Origin: Dioscorea cayenensis subsp. rotundata
Lineage: Eukaryota > Streptophyta > Magnoliopsida > Dioscoreales > Dioscoreaceae
DNA: 64,000 nucleotides
Assembly (NCBI RefSeq): GCF_009730915.1
Contig: NC_052475.1
Span: 30,379,016 to 30,443,015, forward strand
Reading direction: 5' to 3'
A program made the translations under genes and the position numbers. Each line of letters opens with the position of its first letter. Position 1 is the first letter of the stretch. Positions 12,484-28,000 of the stretch are shown in pieces. The notes beneath the pieces were generated by a model. The model had not been told where the DNA came from. It searched no databases and saw only the letters and a list, made by a program, of their open reading frames with translations.

Positions 12484-14247
12484 TTAAAGGCTTAGAATTA
12501 CTTGGAGTAAAGGGAAGGGGTTATTGGCTGCAATGAGGTTGGAGAGGAGTTCTGTTGACGTGTATGCTTGGTGCCATGCTGGGAGGTTGTTGTCACTTTG
12601 GTTGCTTATATGGCACCCTCCCATTTGAGGGTCCATTTGAAGGCTTGTGCCTTGTGAGATTTGGTGGGCATACATTCCATGATCTCTATAATTAGATAAA
12701 AAAAGAAAACCATATATATATATATATATATATACATTACTCACAGCACATGCATTTATTTAAAAACAAAATAATAATAGATCTTGGGTTTCATTACCTG
12801 AGAGGAATGAGAGATTCTGATCCTACAAATATATGCTGATTAGGGTTTGTTGCATTCTCAGGGACCCAGTGAACCATTTCATTCCCAAATGTGGCTTGCA
12901 TGTGATCTTCTTGGTGTGGTTGTAAATACATCTGCATGGCATTCAACATAAACACAAAAAATTAGGATAAATCATACCGATCAATCTACTAATCTATTTT
13001 TCATTTTTTTCCAATATATATATATATATATATATATCTTACTTGCATGCCTGTGTTCGAAGTATCGTAAGACGAAAGATGATCGCCGAGCAAATATTTC
13101 TGTGATAATTTGAAGAGTAATAAGTTTCATTTGGTGTATAAAATTCACTAAATTTATTATATGAGGAAAAAAAAAACCAAGACCTTTCTATCTGTGATTC
13201 TTGTCAATGCCTCCGTGAGAAACTTCTCACATGATTCTAGCTCACTCATGGATGTTGCACTCATAGGATCTGGCTCAAAATATCTGAAAATTTTCAGAAA
13301 AATAAATAAAAAAGATTTCTTTGCGCTTTTGATAATTAACATCCATGTATGAAAAAATGGTACAAATTAAAATGAAGATTAAAACCTTAATCTCTCTTCA
13401 GAAATCTGAAGCTGGTGTTGAAACCTAGTAATCTCTTGATGAAGCTCCTACAAACAGGCTTTTCAATTAATCTTATGAAACAAGGAAAAAGTAGAACAGC
13501 AATGTTTACTAATTACCTCCAGATTAGGGTTGGCATTCCCAGAGCTGTATCTCATACAAAATAAATAAATCAATACAAAAGTTTATCTCATGAGATCATT
13601 GATGAAAACAGAAGAAAAAAACAAGAGCAATTTTATAGATGACAAACTTGGAAATTTGTGTGGCTATATCAGTCTCACACTTGAGTTTCTTCAGCATCCT
13701 GCTCAAATACTGCAAAAATGAATCCAATTCATTGTAATTCTCATGAGGAAAAATTATTCAAATATAAAGAACAACAACATTGGCTATTACTCACATCTCT
13801 ATTTTGAATAACCCTGCATGAAAAGAAAATGCACATAAAATCAATCAATCAATAAATCGAAGGTACGTACATTTAATTAATCGAAGATTTAAAAAAGAAG
13901 TATATATGTGTACCCTCCACGGTCATGCTCAGGGAGATGAATAAAACGAGCAAGAACATCTTCAATCCTAAGGATGAAAAGGACAAAGACCTGAAAAGGA
14001 GTTGCATTGAAGAAGAAGATGAAGATGTAATGGTGGTAGAGTTGTGGGGGGAGGGAATGCACCTGCGGTGGCCGGAGAAGTGGCTGAGACGGCCGGAAGG
14101 GGAGAACATGATAAGAGCAATATCAATGTCACAGAGGACAGACAGTTCATAGGCTTTCTTAATGAGGCCATTGCGCCGTTTGGAGAAGGTCACTTGCCTG
14201 TTTGTGTTGTTTTCTATCCTTTTTATTTGAAGCTTAACTCTTCCCAT
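12484..14247 (-). CDS. MIKC*-type MADS-box transcription factor (AGL66/AGL104-like)
   Basis: Ten exons, minus strand: 14063-14247, 13914-13967, 13795-13813, 13648-13709, 13517-13544, 13386-13447, 13184-13283, 13043-13099, 12798-12931, 12484-12685. They join in frame with GT-AG borders to 300 aa. Residues 1-60 are the DNA-binding and dimerising MADS domain, with [20 protein letters not shown] and [11 protein letters not shown]. The next part ([18 protein letters not shown], then the YFEPDP and [11 protein letters not shown] motifs) is the keratin-like region typical of the MIKC* subgroup AGL66/AGL104. These proteins act in the nucleus as heterodimers with AGL30/65-type partners and are known for roles in late pollen development. 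The length is close to Arabidopsis relatives (about 330 aa). A 19-bp and a 28-bp exon make it easy to miss by ORF search. The 5' leader is rich in CT repeats. No defect is seen. Subgroup assignment is strong; the exact orthologue is not settled. Confidence 0.9.
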
Positions 14248-14285
14248 TATAATTATCTATTGATTTATAACTGCATTAATCTATA

Positions 14286-14460
14286 AGATGATGTTGATGA
14301 TGATGATGATGAATTACTTGAGAGAGAGAGAGAGAGAGAGGTTATGAGGAGAAGAGAAGAATGAATGAATGAAGGAGAGGGAATGTAGAGGAGAAGATGA
14401 ATGAATGAAGGATGATTGAATGAAGGAGAGGGAATGTAGAGGAGAGGAATGCTTGAGTGT
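14286..14460. repeat. Purine/pyrimidine repeats in the MADS-box 5' leader
   Basis: Just upstream of the MADS-box ATG lie (GAT)n (about 14287-14312), (GA)n (about 14321-14341), and two imperfect copies of a GAATGAATGAAGGAGAGGGA-type unit (about 14360-14450). On the gene's strand these are long CT-rich tracts. GAGA/CT tracts near plant transcription starts can bind BPC factors; that role here is inference. Confidence 0.75.
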
Positions 14461-14483
14461 AGACACGCTAATGTCTCATGCAT

Positions 14484-15637
14484 GCATGTAAATGCTGTTT
14501 GATATGTATTATTACGTGGAGAATATGGAGGAGATCGGGTTAATTACAACCAAGCTGAGAAGTTGTTGGATGGTCGTTTTGTCCGACAGCTATTGCTTTA
14601 GGATTAGTGTTTTTTGCTTTAAGATTGAGCAGGTATTTTTACATTTGAATCCCTTGATGATTAAATATTTATGCATTAACTTGTGCATGTAATAAGTTAT
14701 TATATCATCATTGTAATATTATCAAGTACAGAGAAAAGTTCAAAGTAATCCAAAAATATTATTAATAAATATTACGGTCTACTGTTGACAGAGATTAAGC
14801 GTGGAACAAATACATTAAATCGTCCAACACTTGTTGTGCAATTTTATATACACCTATAAATAATATAATGGATAGACAACACAGGGACATAAGCATTTAA
14901 ACAAAAACAAAATAAAGACACCAAAGAATTATTAAGTTTTAAGAATTTTTCTTCACCTTAAAAACAAATATCTTATTTTACTTTAATGAGATTAGGAAAG
15001 AAAACAAAAATTCTTCTCTTCATCTTTTTTCACTCTTTCTTTTCTCTCTATATGGAGAAATTCATTTTTCATCTCTATCTTTTTCATACATGACATCCAA
15101 CAAATATAACTTTATAGAGAAATTTTGACCATTGGATTAAATTATGATGCAGTTTAACTTTCATCCCAACAATCAAACCATGTTCTAAGTGATATCAAGC
15201 CAATATTTAACATCTACCACTTTAAGCTATTTTTTTTAAAATAAACATACATGTGTTGATAATATAATTAAATCAAAGTGCAACAATGAAAACAAAATCA
15301 TAGTGGGAAGGAAAGACGAACAAGTGGATTCAGATACAACACTATTCTAAGAAAGGCCATCACTAAATTACACCATAGAAGGTGAAGTTTTTAATTGTCT
15401 TTCCATCCCCAATTATCACATTAAGATACATAGAAATACGCTTTATATTGCTCACCGTCAATGAACTAGGGGGGAAAAAAAATCGAGCACAAACAAAAAT
15501 TATTAAAACACACAGATTTATAGATATAATTACTAGAGATTTGAATATTCATTCTGAACAATTTTCAGAAAATCAAACATGGAAATTTAGAATTACATCA
15601 CCTCCAAATTTCACCAGCCAAACACAACAATGATTAA
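14484..15637. other. Intergenic, no gene seen
   Basis: AT-rich DNA between the MADS-box promoter and the 3' end of the HIPP gene. It contains a CT-rich stretch (about 15015-15090) and short unsupported ORFs, with no domain or repeat structure recognised. Confidence 0.55.
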
Positions 15638-16174
15638 TTACATTACAGAACAAGCATTAGGGTTGTCATCACTAAACAAGTTAGTTAACTGTTCCTCCGG
15701 TTTAGTGACCTGAAGTGATGATGCATTGACAACCTCCACATTCCTCACAAAACCAGGTGGTGCCTTCTTGTCATAAGACTGAACAGTGTAAGGATGTGCC
15801 ACTAAATTATAGGGCACATAAGGCCACATCTCAGCCTTCTTTCCAATGGATATAACCTTCTTCAACACCCTGCTTGGCTCCACAAATCCAATTACTGTCA
15901 CCTTCTGTTGTTTTCTATCAACTTCAACTGATTTAACTCCTACAAACACAATAATATAATACATTTCCATTTGGAAGGTCTACTTATTAAGATTATATAA
16001 GAATAATAAAGTTTCATGTATACCTTTCATGGAGAAGAGGACCTTCTTGATTTTGAGCTCACATCCATCACAGTCCATCCTGACCTTCAACTCAACAGTG
16101 TTGAGATGTTTCCTCATTTTGGTTTTGTGTCCACTGCCAAACATGGAAGAGAAGTAGTCAAAGGTGCCTCCCAT
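15638..16174 (-). CDS. Heavy-metal-associated isoprenylated plant protein (HIPP)
   Basis: Two exons on the minus strand, 16024-16174 and 15638-15939, join in phase 1 to a 150-aa protein. It begins MGGTFDYFSSMFGSGHK, the usual opening of the HIPP20-27 clade. The HMA fold follows with the metal-binding CxxC in VRMDCDGCELK (Cys35, Cys38), then KSVEVDRKQQKVTV and a conserved block AEMWPYVPYNLVAHPY. It ends FSDDNPNACSVM; the final CSVM is a CaaX box, so the Cys is expected to be farnesylated and to tether the protein to membranes. Family members bind Cd, Cu or Zn ions and interact with other proteins in stress responses. The length and all key residues are normal. Many relatives have three exons; here the second half is uninterrupted. 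Confidence 0.92.
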
Positions 16175-17325
16175 GATTAGAGTGTGGGGAAAGAGAAGAT
16201 GAAGGGATCGGAGAACTTAATTTCAAACAAGCCACTCTGGTTAATTTATTGAACCAACCTGACCCTCTTTTTTTTTTTATTGAGGGGCATTTGCATATGT
16301 ATCATCCATCCCTCTATAAAAGTAGAAAATTATGCATATGCCCAATATTGTTAAAGAAAAGGTTATATATTTCTTCTCACAATGAAATTTAAATTTTTGG
16401 ATATATAAAAGTATTTACAGGGGTGTGCATATAATTTTTTATAGGAAGAAGGAAAGGTAGAAGAGGAAAGGGGGCACTTTTTTAGGAAAGCCCAAAAGGG
16501 TCCTAGGAAGCAATGTCCTTCTCATGTTTTTGTTGGGACTCTGCCCTTCAAATTAAAAAATGGCTTTGTGTGCATGAGTGGAGAAATTAAAAATCCTTGG
16601 AGTTGCAAGAAAGCTTTTGGAAATTGGAACAGTGGCAGGACTCATGACTCTTTGCTCTATTCTTCATGGTAGAAAAGAAAAGGTAGTGTGGTCCTTGTAT
16701 AAAACTGGTTTGGGTCTCCATGTAACTTTCCTTTTGCCACCTTTGAGGTTATTGGGAAGTCCATGTTGGATTTTGAAGCAAGTAAAAATACATCAGTTGT
16801 TCCATTGTGTTTGCTGATTGTGATTAATAGTTGATTGTTTTTTGTTTAGGAGTAAATGGATGAACTCACTTATGATCATTTCCAAAACAAATTGAAACAA
16901 TATAATTATATTCAAATAAAAAAAATTTAGCTTGATTTTAGAGGCTTATAACAATCTTGTCAAACTAATTACGTAAAGCCCAATGAATGGAGTCGTCTTG
17001 AATACATTATGGAATGTGCATGCTTCAATCGGTCAGGTGCGAATTATCGGTGGGAATTTTGATCTGCCAACCAAAACCATCACAAGATCAGTATGCGAAA
17101 AGAGTCTAAAGGAATGAATCCTGGCTGCATACCTGAGAAGAACTAAGCTTCTGAGCATTGAGTTAAGTTCCAACATATCGACGAGAAGGATCTGTGAACA
17201 AGTTATTAACAAATCTCACACAAAATATTGAATGCCAAGCACAAACAAACCCATTTAAAGGAAACCCTTTAGATTAAAACACTGAGATTTACATTATTGC
17301 TGAGAGACTAGTTTATCAGAGACTT
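16175..17325. other. Intergenic, HIPP promoter and aspartyl protease 3' flank
   Basis: No gene is supported. A 79-codon ORF at 16578-16817 has no recognisable domain or splice context. No clear TATA element at a fitting distance was found upstream of the HIPP start. Confidence 0.5.
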
Positions 17326-20300
17326 TCAACCGATAGAAAAGATGGAAACCCCAGTTATTACAAGCAACAACAAGAGAAGGCAGGGCGAAAGAGAGTTGGA
17401 TGTAGCAGCTGAGTTATTGGTAGGAGCCCGGACAGCAACAGCTGGTGAAACGGCTGTACCATTGGGTGAAGCCAACTGCTGATCAGATGGCAAGGGATTC
17501 TCAGGCCGGTTGTGTGACCCTGCTGGGGGAGTTAGCGGTACAGTCCTGCTGTTGTTAAGATCATTGCCTGGGTAATTGAATACAGATTCAAATGATAAAG
17601 AAAGTTGTTAGTGAACAATTCAATTCTTTTTGTCCTAATTGCAGTATGCCAAGCGGCAGATACATGAAGAAGATAAGCAGTAATCGACGTGTTAGAAAAA
17701 TAAGTTAATAGATATCAAGAAAGGTGATGGAGTCGTATCATTCAACATAGAGAACAAGGAAATGAAGTCTTACAATCAGAATGTGACCATCCTAGTTTTA
17801 AATTTTCTCTGTCAAAGACCATTTTGTATCCCTTCATGAAATTCTCTGGACGGGAAATGTAAAAGCTGAGTAAATAATTGACATGATACTAGACAATAAG
17901 GTATGAAAGTTGTGACAAAGGGTTTCCAGAATACTCACGCCCAATGGTTCCCAGAGTTTCCCCAGATGACTGCACAGCTAAACACACTGCCACAAGCCCT
18001 CCCTGTGTGAAATATTAGGATAAATTCAAGACGGAAAGATAGGTGTGAATGTGACTAATTGTATTTCAGCAAGTCATGCCAACTACCAAACAACAAAATT
18101 TCACTTATGGCATGAAATTTGGCAGAAGATTGAAAGCCTTAGAAAATTATAGTTTTGGTAGAGATAGTTGATCCTGTGTAACTATGCCTACTAATGATAA
18201 TTTGGTAGAATATATTGTTAAGCAACAACTACAGAACAACTCACCTCCTTACTATATAGCGGGAAAAGCGGGTAGGTGACTTCAAAGCTCTTGTTGGCGG
18301 CAAACGACAGTATCACAGATGGTACCTTAGGCATCTCCAGTAGGCTGTGGCAGCAGCAATTAGAAACCAAGAGAGATGTTGAACACACTGGGGTTGTTCA
18401 TTATAAAGGCTTACCTGGCTTTGTAACAGTACTCCCAAGGAGGTGCATCCTGCTCAAGTCTTGGGGCCTTAACTTGTTTGTCAAACTTCAAGTTTTAATA
18501 AGAAACAGGTTTAAGGTCGAATAAAGAAAGAAAAATGTATATCCTCCAAGGAAACAAAGATACCTCCTGACTAACACTCTTATAAACATCAGAAGGAAGA
18601 AATGTGAATGATGATCCACTGTCGACTAATGCTTGAAAACCACTCTTTCCAAGACAGTGAGCACCAATGCAAAAGCTCTCCACCTCAACAATGTATGTGA
18701 CACTGTACCAGAAGGCCAAATTATGTTAGTTTCTGTAAGTTAACTTTTTGGAATTTGATAGAATCAGATAGGGTTTAAATTTTTCTTACAAGGATCAACA
18801 ATTAAACATAATGCAAACATTTTTAAGCTCAAACATCTAAAGGAAAAATAAGTGAGATTGTGTTGATGGCCCTATAATCTAGGAATCTCACTACATGGTT
18901 ACCTTTGAGAAATCAAAATGGATGAAGTCCAAAGTATCAGAGCATATTTATTCCTGTGATACACAAAGTGCAGAATACAAAAAAATTCCCACAACTTAGA
19001 ACCTCCCACTAGAGTTCTAATTATTGTTGGATTATGCCTACTAGTGGATTAGAATGAGGGATAGTGAATTCACATGTTATTAGCTGATTATTATTCTACA
19101 TTTTTCTGATAGTTATTAACAAATTAATGCAGATATAGTTCGTACAAAGTTATACAAAAGTTTGGACATGATAAATAGAGTTGAAGACTGGGTGGCATTA
19201 CCAAGCATAAGACATGAAAAGCATGATTCGCATGCATATAACAATAGCAAATAGATTGAAAAAACAACAACAAACTTTGGCACATAATAAGAATAGCATC
19301 ATCGTTACAGATGGTACAAGCTTAAGCCAATTGCTGCAAAAAAAAGCTTAAGTCACTATCTTTCTGGTTAACTTACTATTTTCCACTCAAAGGAACAAAT
19401 GGAGTTGACTTTTGTTTGGCAACCCCTTGGTCTCCAAATAGAATTCTCCCAGAATCATCTTCTCTAAAGCACATTGAAAACGAATTGCACACTAATCCAG
19501 CCTTTGCAAGGATGCTAGGGAGAGATATCTCTCCTAACCCCAATCCAAGAAGACCATCAGGAGCTATGCCATCCAAATATCCACCACTTTGATTCCTACC
19601 ACAACTGAATTTGAGAGTGGAGGAAATCCGTGAGTACCAAATTAGAGAAAAGGAAAAGAATTGAGCAAGCAGCAAGCAGCAAGCATAAGTTGAACTAATA
19701 AATTCTAGTGATATTATAGCCCACCCTATGATCACTTCTGCCTGGACTGCCGTTTTGTCTGTAGCAGTGGCCAAATACAGTTTATCTTTAACCAGCACCC
19801 CCGAACTGGCTGTGTTCTCTGAATAGTAATCAATGGTGTAAGGGCATGGCTCATTTGGATTTTCGCAGTTGGGACCAGAAGCACATAATTTATGGTTGCA
19901 AGAAAGATTCTTGCTGGTTCTTGATTCTGCAGGGCTATATATCCCAAGATCTTTAACCTGCATAATAGATGCTCCACATATGATGGAGCACCTGCCAATC
20001 AATCATCTGAAATAAGTGCAAAACATGCGTCCAAATTTTAGCTGTATAGCCAGTGTTTCTATTTAAAAAGTGAGACTTTGTAATACCTCCAATGGCTTTA
20101 TTCAGTTCTATTTTAAATTTCAGGTGACATCAAAATCAATAACCTCATACACAAGTAACTTGTCTGCATTACAACTACCTCCCTATAAGGTAACTTAGAA
20201 GTTTAACACTGTATCAGAATCCAATAATAGAGTAATGAAACTGCAAGCCTTTTTTGGACAGCTAGTATTTCTTAGACAAAATAACAATTAGAAGATATAT

Positions 20301-21960
20301 GATAATTGAAAACATAAACTGCATGCATGAAATATAAATTAGGGGAAAAATTATAGTTAAAATAAATAATGTTCTCCTAACACCAAAAATCATAAAAGGT
20401 ATGGTTGGCTTACCAAACTACCCTGATATCCAGATAAAGGAGCACACTGTATGCAATCGCATGGTACCCACAACAGATCACTCCCCGCATCTAGAGCAAC
20501 AAGAAAAGAAACTTTGGGTGTCCCCAAGTCGATCCATGTGTAATGCAGCCTGCAGTATGTCACCAAAAAAAAAGAAAAAAAGAAGATTTAATACTTGCTT
20601 ATGCAAAAAAGATACCCTACCATAACTTAACAAACTAGCATCATTTAAAATCTTTACATAAGTAATTATCTGACAAGATACAAACTCTTCACTTTCAGCA
20701 ATTCCCAATTTAATTTCAACAGAAGTGGACGGGAATTAAATTGGGCTCGTTTCAAAATTGAATATGTAAAATATTTTCTTTTGATTGACGGCATACTCAA
20801 ATCTAATACATCTCTTAGGTTGTGAATAATGCCATAGAAGTCAACAGGTTTCTTATTTTGTGACAGCCATTCATCAGAATCCACAAAGGCGACAACTCAC
20901 AGTTTATATCTAAAAGGATTCTTCAATACAAGTCCATCATTTAAGCTATCTAAAATGGATATTGATAACAGAAAATTTGCACACATTGTCTTAGTGTAGT
21001 CCTAAGGTGAGGCTTCAGTTTAAGCATGACATGGACAATAAACGACATATAAAGAGGATACATTGTAGAGGAAAGCATGTAGATAGTCAACAAAACAAAC
21101 CGAATACGACAAAAGTATATAAAGAATAATTTGCAAGCCAAAGAAAAATTCTAACGAGTCATGCTTGGCTCAACTCATGATTCTAACCATATTCCTGCAA
21201 TTACAAAATGAGACTTCTAGCAAACCAAAGAAGAAGCTTTCAGCTATTACTGAAATAGCAGAAACAATTTCCCTCAAGCTCTCTTTCGCATTCTTAGGCA
21301 ATGCAGGTTTCAACAGTTACTGAAAATGGAACCTGTGGATGCAACACATCATCTATCACCTTACTACACTATCACAACAATGCAGCTTCAACAATGGCCA
21401 CATTCAAAGCCTAGGAATACTCAAACATATAAAACATAAAAGATTTCCAAAAAAACCAATAAAAGAATAGAGCAATTGGGAGAAATCATTGATAAAAGAA
21501 GCTCTTTTTTTTTTTTCTTAATTTTTGCTATCAAATATCAAACGTTGCGTTCATTTTCAGGTATCTCATCCAAAAGATCTATTGCAAAAACACTTCAGAT
21601 AAGCAGACATGAAAACATTAGAGCTCACCATCCGAAATCGTTCCCAAGCGACATCGTCTCGCTGCCCTCGGATGGGAACAACATCGAGAAGTTCGACCCA
21701 CCAAACCGCCGGTTCCGCCGGGCGAGGTCACTCTTCACCAGAACTTCATAGAACTCCAAACTCCTCCTCGGTGGCGGCGCCTCTGTTCCCTTCACGGCCG
21801 CCACCGCCACCTCGTCGGAGAACCGATGAACCAACCTCGACGACAGCGTCAACGATTCCGACCCCCAAACGAAAAGCAACAACAAGAGAAACGAGGAGAA
21901 ACCGAGAACGGACATCACGCTCAGAACCGAAGGCCGGGAGCTCGAACGGAGAACCATCAT
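17326..21960 (-). CDS. A1-family aspartyl protease, GPI-anchored, ASPL1-like
   Basis: Ten exons, minus strand: 21629-21960, 20414-20549, 19725-19957, 19377-19604, 18564-18702, 18415-18485, 18245-18344, 17939-18002, 17774-17845, 17326-17567. They join in frame to 538 aa. An N-terminal hydrophobic signal (SFLLLLLFVWG, about residues 22-32) precedes the protease. The first catalytic Asp is in ALDAGSDLLWVPC (Asp131) and the second in LVDSGSSFTFLP (Asp337). GYLDGIAPDGLLGLGLGEIS and a Cys-rich insert (DCIQCAPLSGY, then NLSCNHKLC) match plant nepenthesin-like proteases of the At5g10080 (aspartic proteinase-like protein 1) type. The Ser/Pro/Ala-rich tail ends in a hydrophobic CLLLLLLVITG segment, as expected for GPI anchoring at the cell surface. 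The substrate is unknown. The first motif reads DAG rather than the common DTG, which to my knowledge recurs in this subfamily. Its promoter faces that of NDUFS7. Confidence 0.92.
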
Positions 21961-23486
21961 GGGTTCAATGAAGCGGCGACAATGGGGGAAGATGAGAGAT
22001 CCAGTGATCGGGAGAGATTTGGAGATGAGAAATGGGAAATGGGAGTAGATCTAAGGAAGGAAGCGGTGTTCGGTGCCAGTACCAGTGACAAAGAGTGAGA
22101 AGCTTGCTTGCTAGCTTTTCAGCTTGCAAACCGGCGAAACGGGGATGCTTTTTAACATTTCAATCCTCATAATATTTCATATTTATTTCCCGAAAGGCTC
22201 TTGATAAGGGTTCCTATTTCCATTGTCTTTTTGTTTTGGAAAATTTTAATAAATATTTTTTAAATTTTTTGCCGTGTACTTTTCCAATGAATATCTGTTT
22301 TCTTTTTTTTAATGTTGATGCAATATTTCATTATTTTCTTTTAAATTTTGAGCCACGTGTCTTTTTAGAGAAGTGTTGAGTTTCATAATAGACAAATTTC
22401 TTCCACACGTAATATAAAAAAATTTGAATGCGAAAGCATTTACTTAAATGATTTAAATCTGTTGTTAATTTATCTATTTTGACATAACATTAAAAATTTT
22501 AACAAAAATCTATAAAAGTGTTTTAGAAATTGATTATCATAATATATATATATATATATTCTAGATTGAAAAAAAGTTTAAAAAAAAATTACAAATATCG
22601 AGATTTGTTGTTAACTCATTGAAAAAAATTGTAATAACGTCTGATAATTAAGATTTAAAAAAATTAAAATAATACAATGGCCATTAAAAGCAATATATTT
22701 AAAATTTATTGATTTTATATTTAAATTTACCTCAAAATATTCTCTTCTTTGTTTAGCATTTTTAATATTTCCTTTGTATATGTATAAATTTTAGTAATGT
22801 TTCTTAGATTTCTCACATCTTTATTTTATTGCAAATTATAGCTAACATACAATTTAATTTTATTTTAAAATAATAATTTTAATTTGTAATCATATTAATT
22901 TATTTATTCCTTAAGGGGTTTTTTTAGGAATATTATTTGTAAAATAATCAAAACCATTTATATGAAGGCCTTTAACATTATTATTTCAAATCAAACTTAA
23001 GAATTGTCCATAATACTTCTGATAATGCATAATTTAGATTAAAAATTAGAACTTAAAAAAATGGCATCTAAACTTAATACAATCATTTAATGGCTATACA
23101 TTGACATTCTTTTTGTAGTTTGATTAAAAAAAAGGGAATGAATTTGATGTGATATATTCTTCATCTAAATTTTTGAAAAGTTTAATATTTTGATTCAAGG
23201 TTTTTTTTTTTAAATATTTGTATCGGCAATAAAAAAAAAAATATATATATATATATATATTATAATTTAAAAATGGAAACAAATAAGAAATAAATAAATA
23301 AATTTGAAGAGAAAATTCTAAAATTTTGGAAAAGGAAAATGTTTAAATGCCCCCATAAAAGTTTTGAAATTAGTTATGAGAACTCAATGATTTCTCAGGG
23401 ACCATAATTAAAAACTTCGGCCCAACACCGCCTTCATTGTTCTTCTCTTCTTCGCTCATCGGTGATCCCGAGCTCGAGCTACATCG
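21961..23486. other. Shared promoter region between divergent genes
   Basis: About 1.5 kb separates the start codons of the aspartyl protease (-) and NDUFS7 (+). Apart from a (TA)n run (about 23240-23261) and poly-A/T tracts, nothing is recognised. From about 23290 onward the sequence recurs upstream of the second NDUFS7 copy at 40930. Confidence 0.55.
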
Positions 23487-25082
<1,596 letters not shown>

Positions 25083-28000
25083 AGCTTTGAATTAGTCTCC
25101 AGTGGCCAAATGATATCCTTATGTGTTTCTTTTGTCTTCTTCAACTAATAAGAGAGAACGTGTGTCTTTGTTATTTGTGTTGGTGCTTATCATGGCTAGT
25201 AAACCTGGTGTATTCCTGGAAATTTGTAATGATTATCAGATGAAAACAATGTTTCTGGAAATTTGTAATGACTATCTGATCAAACCAATGTTTCTCTTTA
25301 CCTTGTTTATGCTTTGAAGTATGAATCTTGTTGATTTGTATTCTGAGAGGACAGATTTTCTGAAGCATCTCTTACATGTCTATGGACACAAACTCCTTGA
25401 AGGTTGCTGATCATTAGCGTTCAAGAGTCAAAACTTTTGTAAGTTTTGATTTCAACTTCTTTGCTCAATATTCATCATGTTGGCATCTTTATATGATGAC
25501 AGTCAAATTGCAGCTTAAACATGTTCTGCTGGCTTTGTGCCAATCATCTTTTTTCAAAAAATAAGAATTTTTTTTTAATAGTTGTTCTGCAAAGTTCCAG
25601 TGGACTTGAAAAATAACTAAAGTAAAATGCTGTAGTTTTGATCGTTGTTACCATATTCTTAGACTCAACAAATATCACATAGATTTGGTTGGAGAGAATA
25701 TTAAATTAGATATGTAATCCAGCAAGTCAACAAGTTAAGAATCCTGTTCCCAAGCCTTAGAATTTAGCAAGTGCCGTCTCAGGCCATTGTATTAACTGTT
25801 TGGAAGAATATCTTGCATTGTTAAGTTCATTACCCCAGAATCCTATTCCTTTCAAAATAAACAGCATTGTTCTTCATTCTAAATTGTTTGTTGTTTGTTG
25901 TTTGTTTATTCAGTATTATATAGGAGGCTGTATAATTTTCTATACAGCACAAATATCTACAGTAATCTTGACATTATCTCTTGCGTGTATGACGAACTAT
26001 GAGAATTGTCTTGGATAAACACTCATGAATATAGTTCTTTATCTTCTTTCATTCCTCACTATCTTGAAGATTTAACATGTCAAAGTAACCTATAGTGGTA
26101 ACTTTACTTGTCTCTTTTGTTCCTTTCTTGTGGTTGAGAGGAAACTGCTCAGAATCTTCTCTTGTTTTTTTCCATTTGATTATGTGCAATCTCAATTAGC
26201 ATTTTGAGGAACGCATGATTGATTTTTCCAGTTATGCCTGATGAGATCTCTGTTGTTGAGAAGGTGACTCAACACTTTGTTAAAGCAACCTACTTTTATC
26301 TATATTGTCATAAACACTTCATTGGCTCTTTTTAACATGCAAATCATCGAATACCTTAGTGCTGAAGATTATGTGACAAAGTTTAGTGGTGTCAAGTGCC
26401 AATTCTCGTCATGTATTAAATTTAATCAGTAGAGAGTCTTGATTATTAATCAGTTTATTTCCCATACTGTTAGCATGGAATTAAAGGAGGCCATCATCTA
26501 CACGAAATCTTAATGGTGCGATTTAACAGGACTATCTCCCCACCACATACTGCAGAATAAATAATGTAAGTGCAACTTCATTATCACTACTATTTAATGC
26601 ATGATTGCACTGTTTGTAACCTTTTGTTGCAGTGGCTCTAACACCCTGAGAGATAACTTCAACCTGAAGAATCTTCTGGTTCATCTTTTAAGGGATGATT
26701 TGGCATCACTAAAGTTAACATATTGACCATGTCAGATTCTTTCCAGTTCTCATGACTGTTTTCATTTCTCACATTGATGCTCTACCTTTATAAATATATA
26801 TATATATATATTAACCCATATAAATCCTATAGTCAATGTTTTTATATTGTGTTTTAATTTCCAGATAAACTGTTTGATAGACTCCGTTTCTGCAGATTCA
26901 CATCAAAATACCAATTCAAGATTGAGGTTTGCAGGTTCTCACAACACATCTATGGCCACCTTTTTTTCATGTCTTCAAATGTGGCTTTGCTTTGATGGCT
27001 GTCTTGGCTTTCAGCAATTAAGTGACTGCAAACCTACCAGTGATGGTGATGCTGATACTGATGTTGATGTGATAATATGTGCCATAAAAAGGAATATGGC
27101 GCAAATTGAAAGGATTGAAGCTGTGGGGGCCTTGAATTATTGTGTCAATTCAGTATTTTAACTTCTAGCAATGTCTGGGAGTTGGAGTCCACAGCCATCA
27201 AGCAGTGAATGAATAAAAAGCTGTGAATGAAGAATGTTATGCCTCAATAATGTATGAATGCCAGCAAGAAATCATCTCTTGTTATATCTCTAATTGCTGA
27301 ACTGCATCTTAATTCTCAGTCTCTGAACTAAATCTTTTATCTGAATGTTTAAAATCTCTTTTCAGGTTCTGAATATGATTGAACAAGTCTCTGCATCCAT
27401 ATCCAGGTTTTAGTATTCCAGGTCTTGTGATCAAATAAATTTGCATTCTTGATGGAAATTTTTGAAAAATTTCTTGTTCTTGATCTGTTGGCTCTGGGCA
27501 AAATGAAATTCACTCAGAATTGTACTGTTTGATTGCTGACATTGTGCTTGGTCTCAAATTCTTTTGTGAATTTTTTTTATGTAATTCAGCATATAATTGT
27601 TTAAGTAAAAAGACAAAGTATCATCTGCTTCTTGTCTTTTTCTTGCATGTTTGTTATGAAGATCATATGATAAAAAATAAAGTATTTGGTCATATCAACT
27701 TTCTTTTTGCCACTAAGAGTGGTGTTCTTATTCGTCATCATTAGATACTATAGCATTTAAAAGTTGGCATTTGGATTGAGTTTTATTTTTCATTTTTTAT
27801 ATATGTTTTAATGTTTTATTTTTAATTTTTTGACTGGATGGTTATACATTTGATAATAAACAGGCGAGAGCAACTTTAATGATCAATTAAATGAATTCCA
27901 CATGATTGCTTTTGGTTACAATTAGGCCACTAAGTTCTTGACTTTGTCGATAACATTGTCGTTATTATTATATGAAGCCCATGCATGTGACTAAAATTTT

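Noticed and set aside
16578-16817. A 79-codon ORF upstream of the HIPP gene
   Set aside because: No similarity to known families and no promoter or splice evidence.
26847-27161. A 104-codon ORF downstream of NDUFS7
   Set aside because: No domain, signal or splice context, and the whole block is missing from the duplicated segment.
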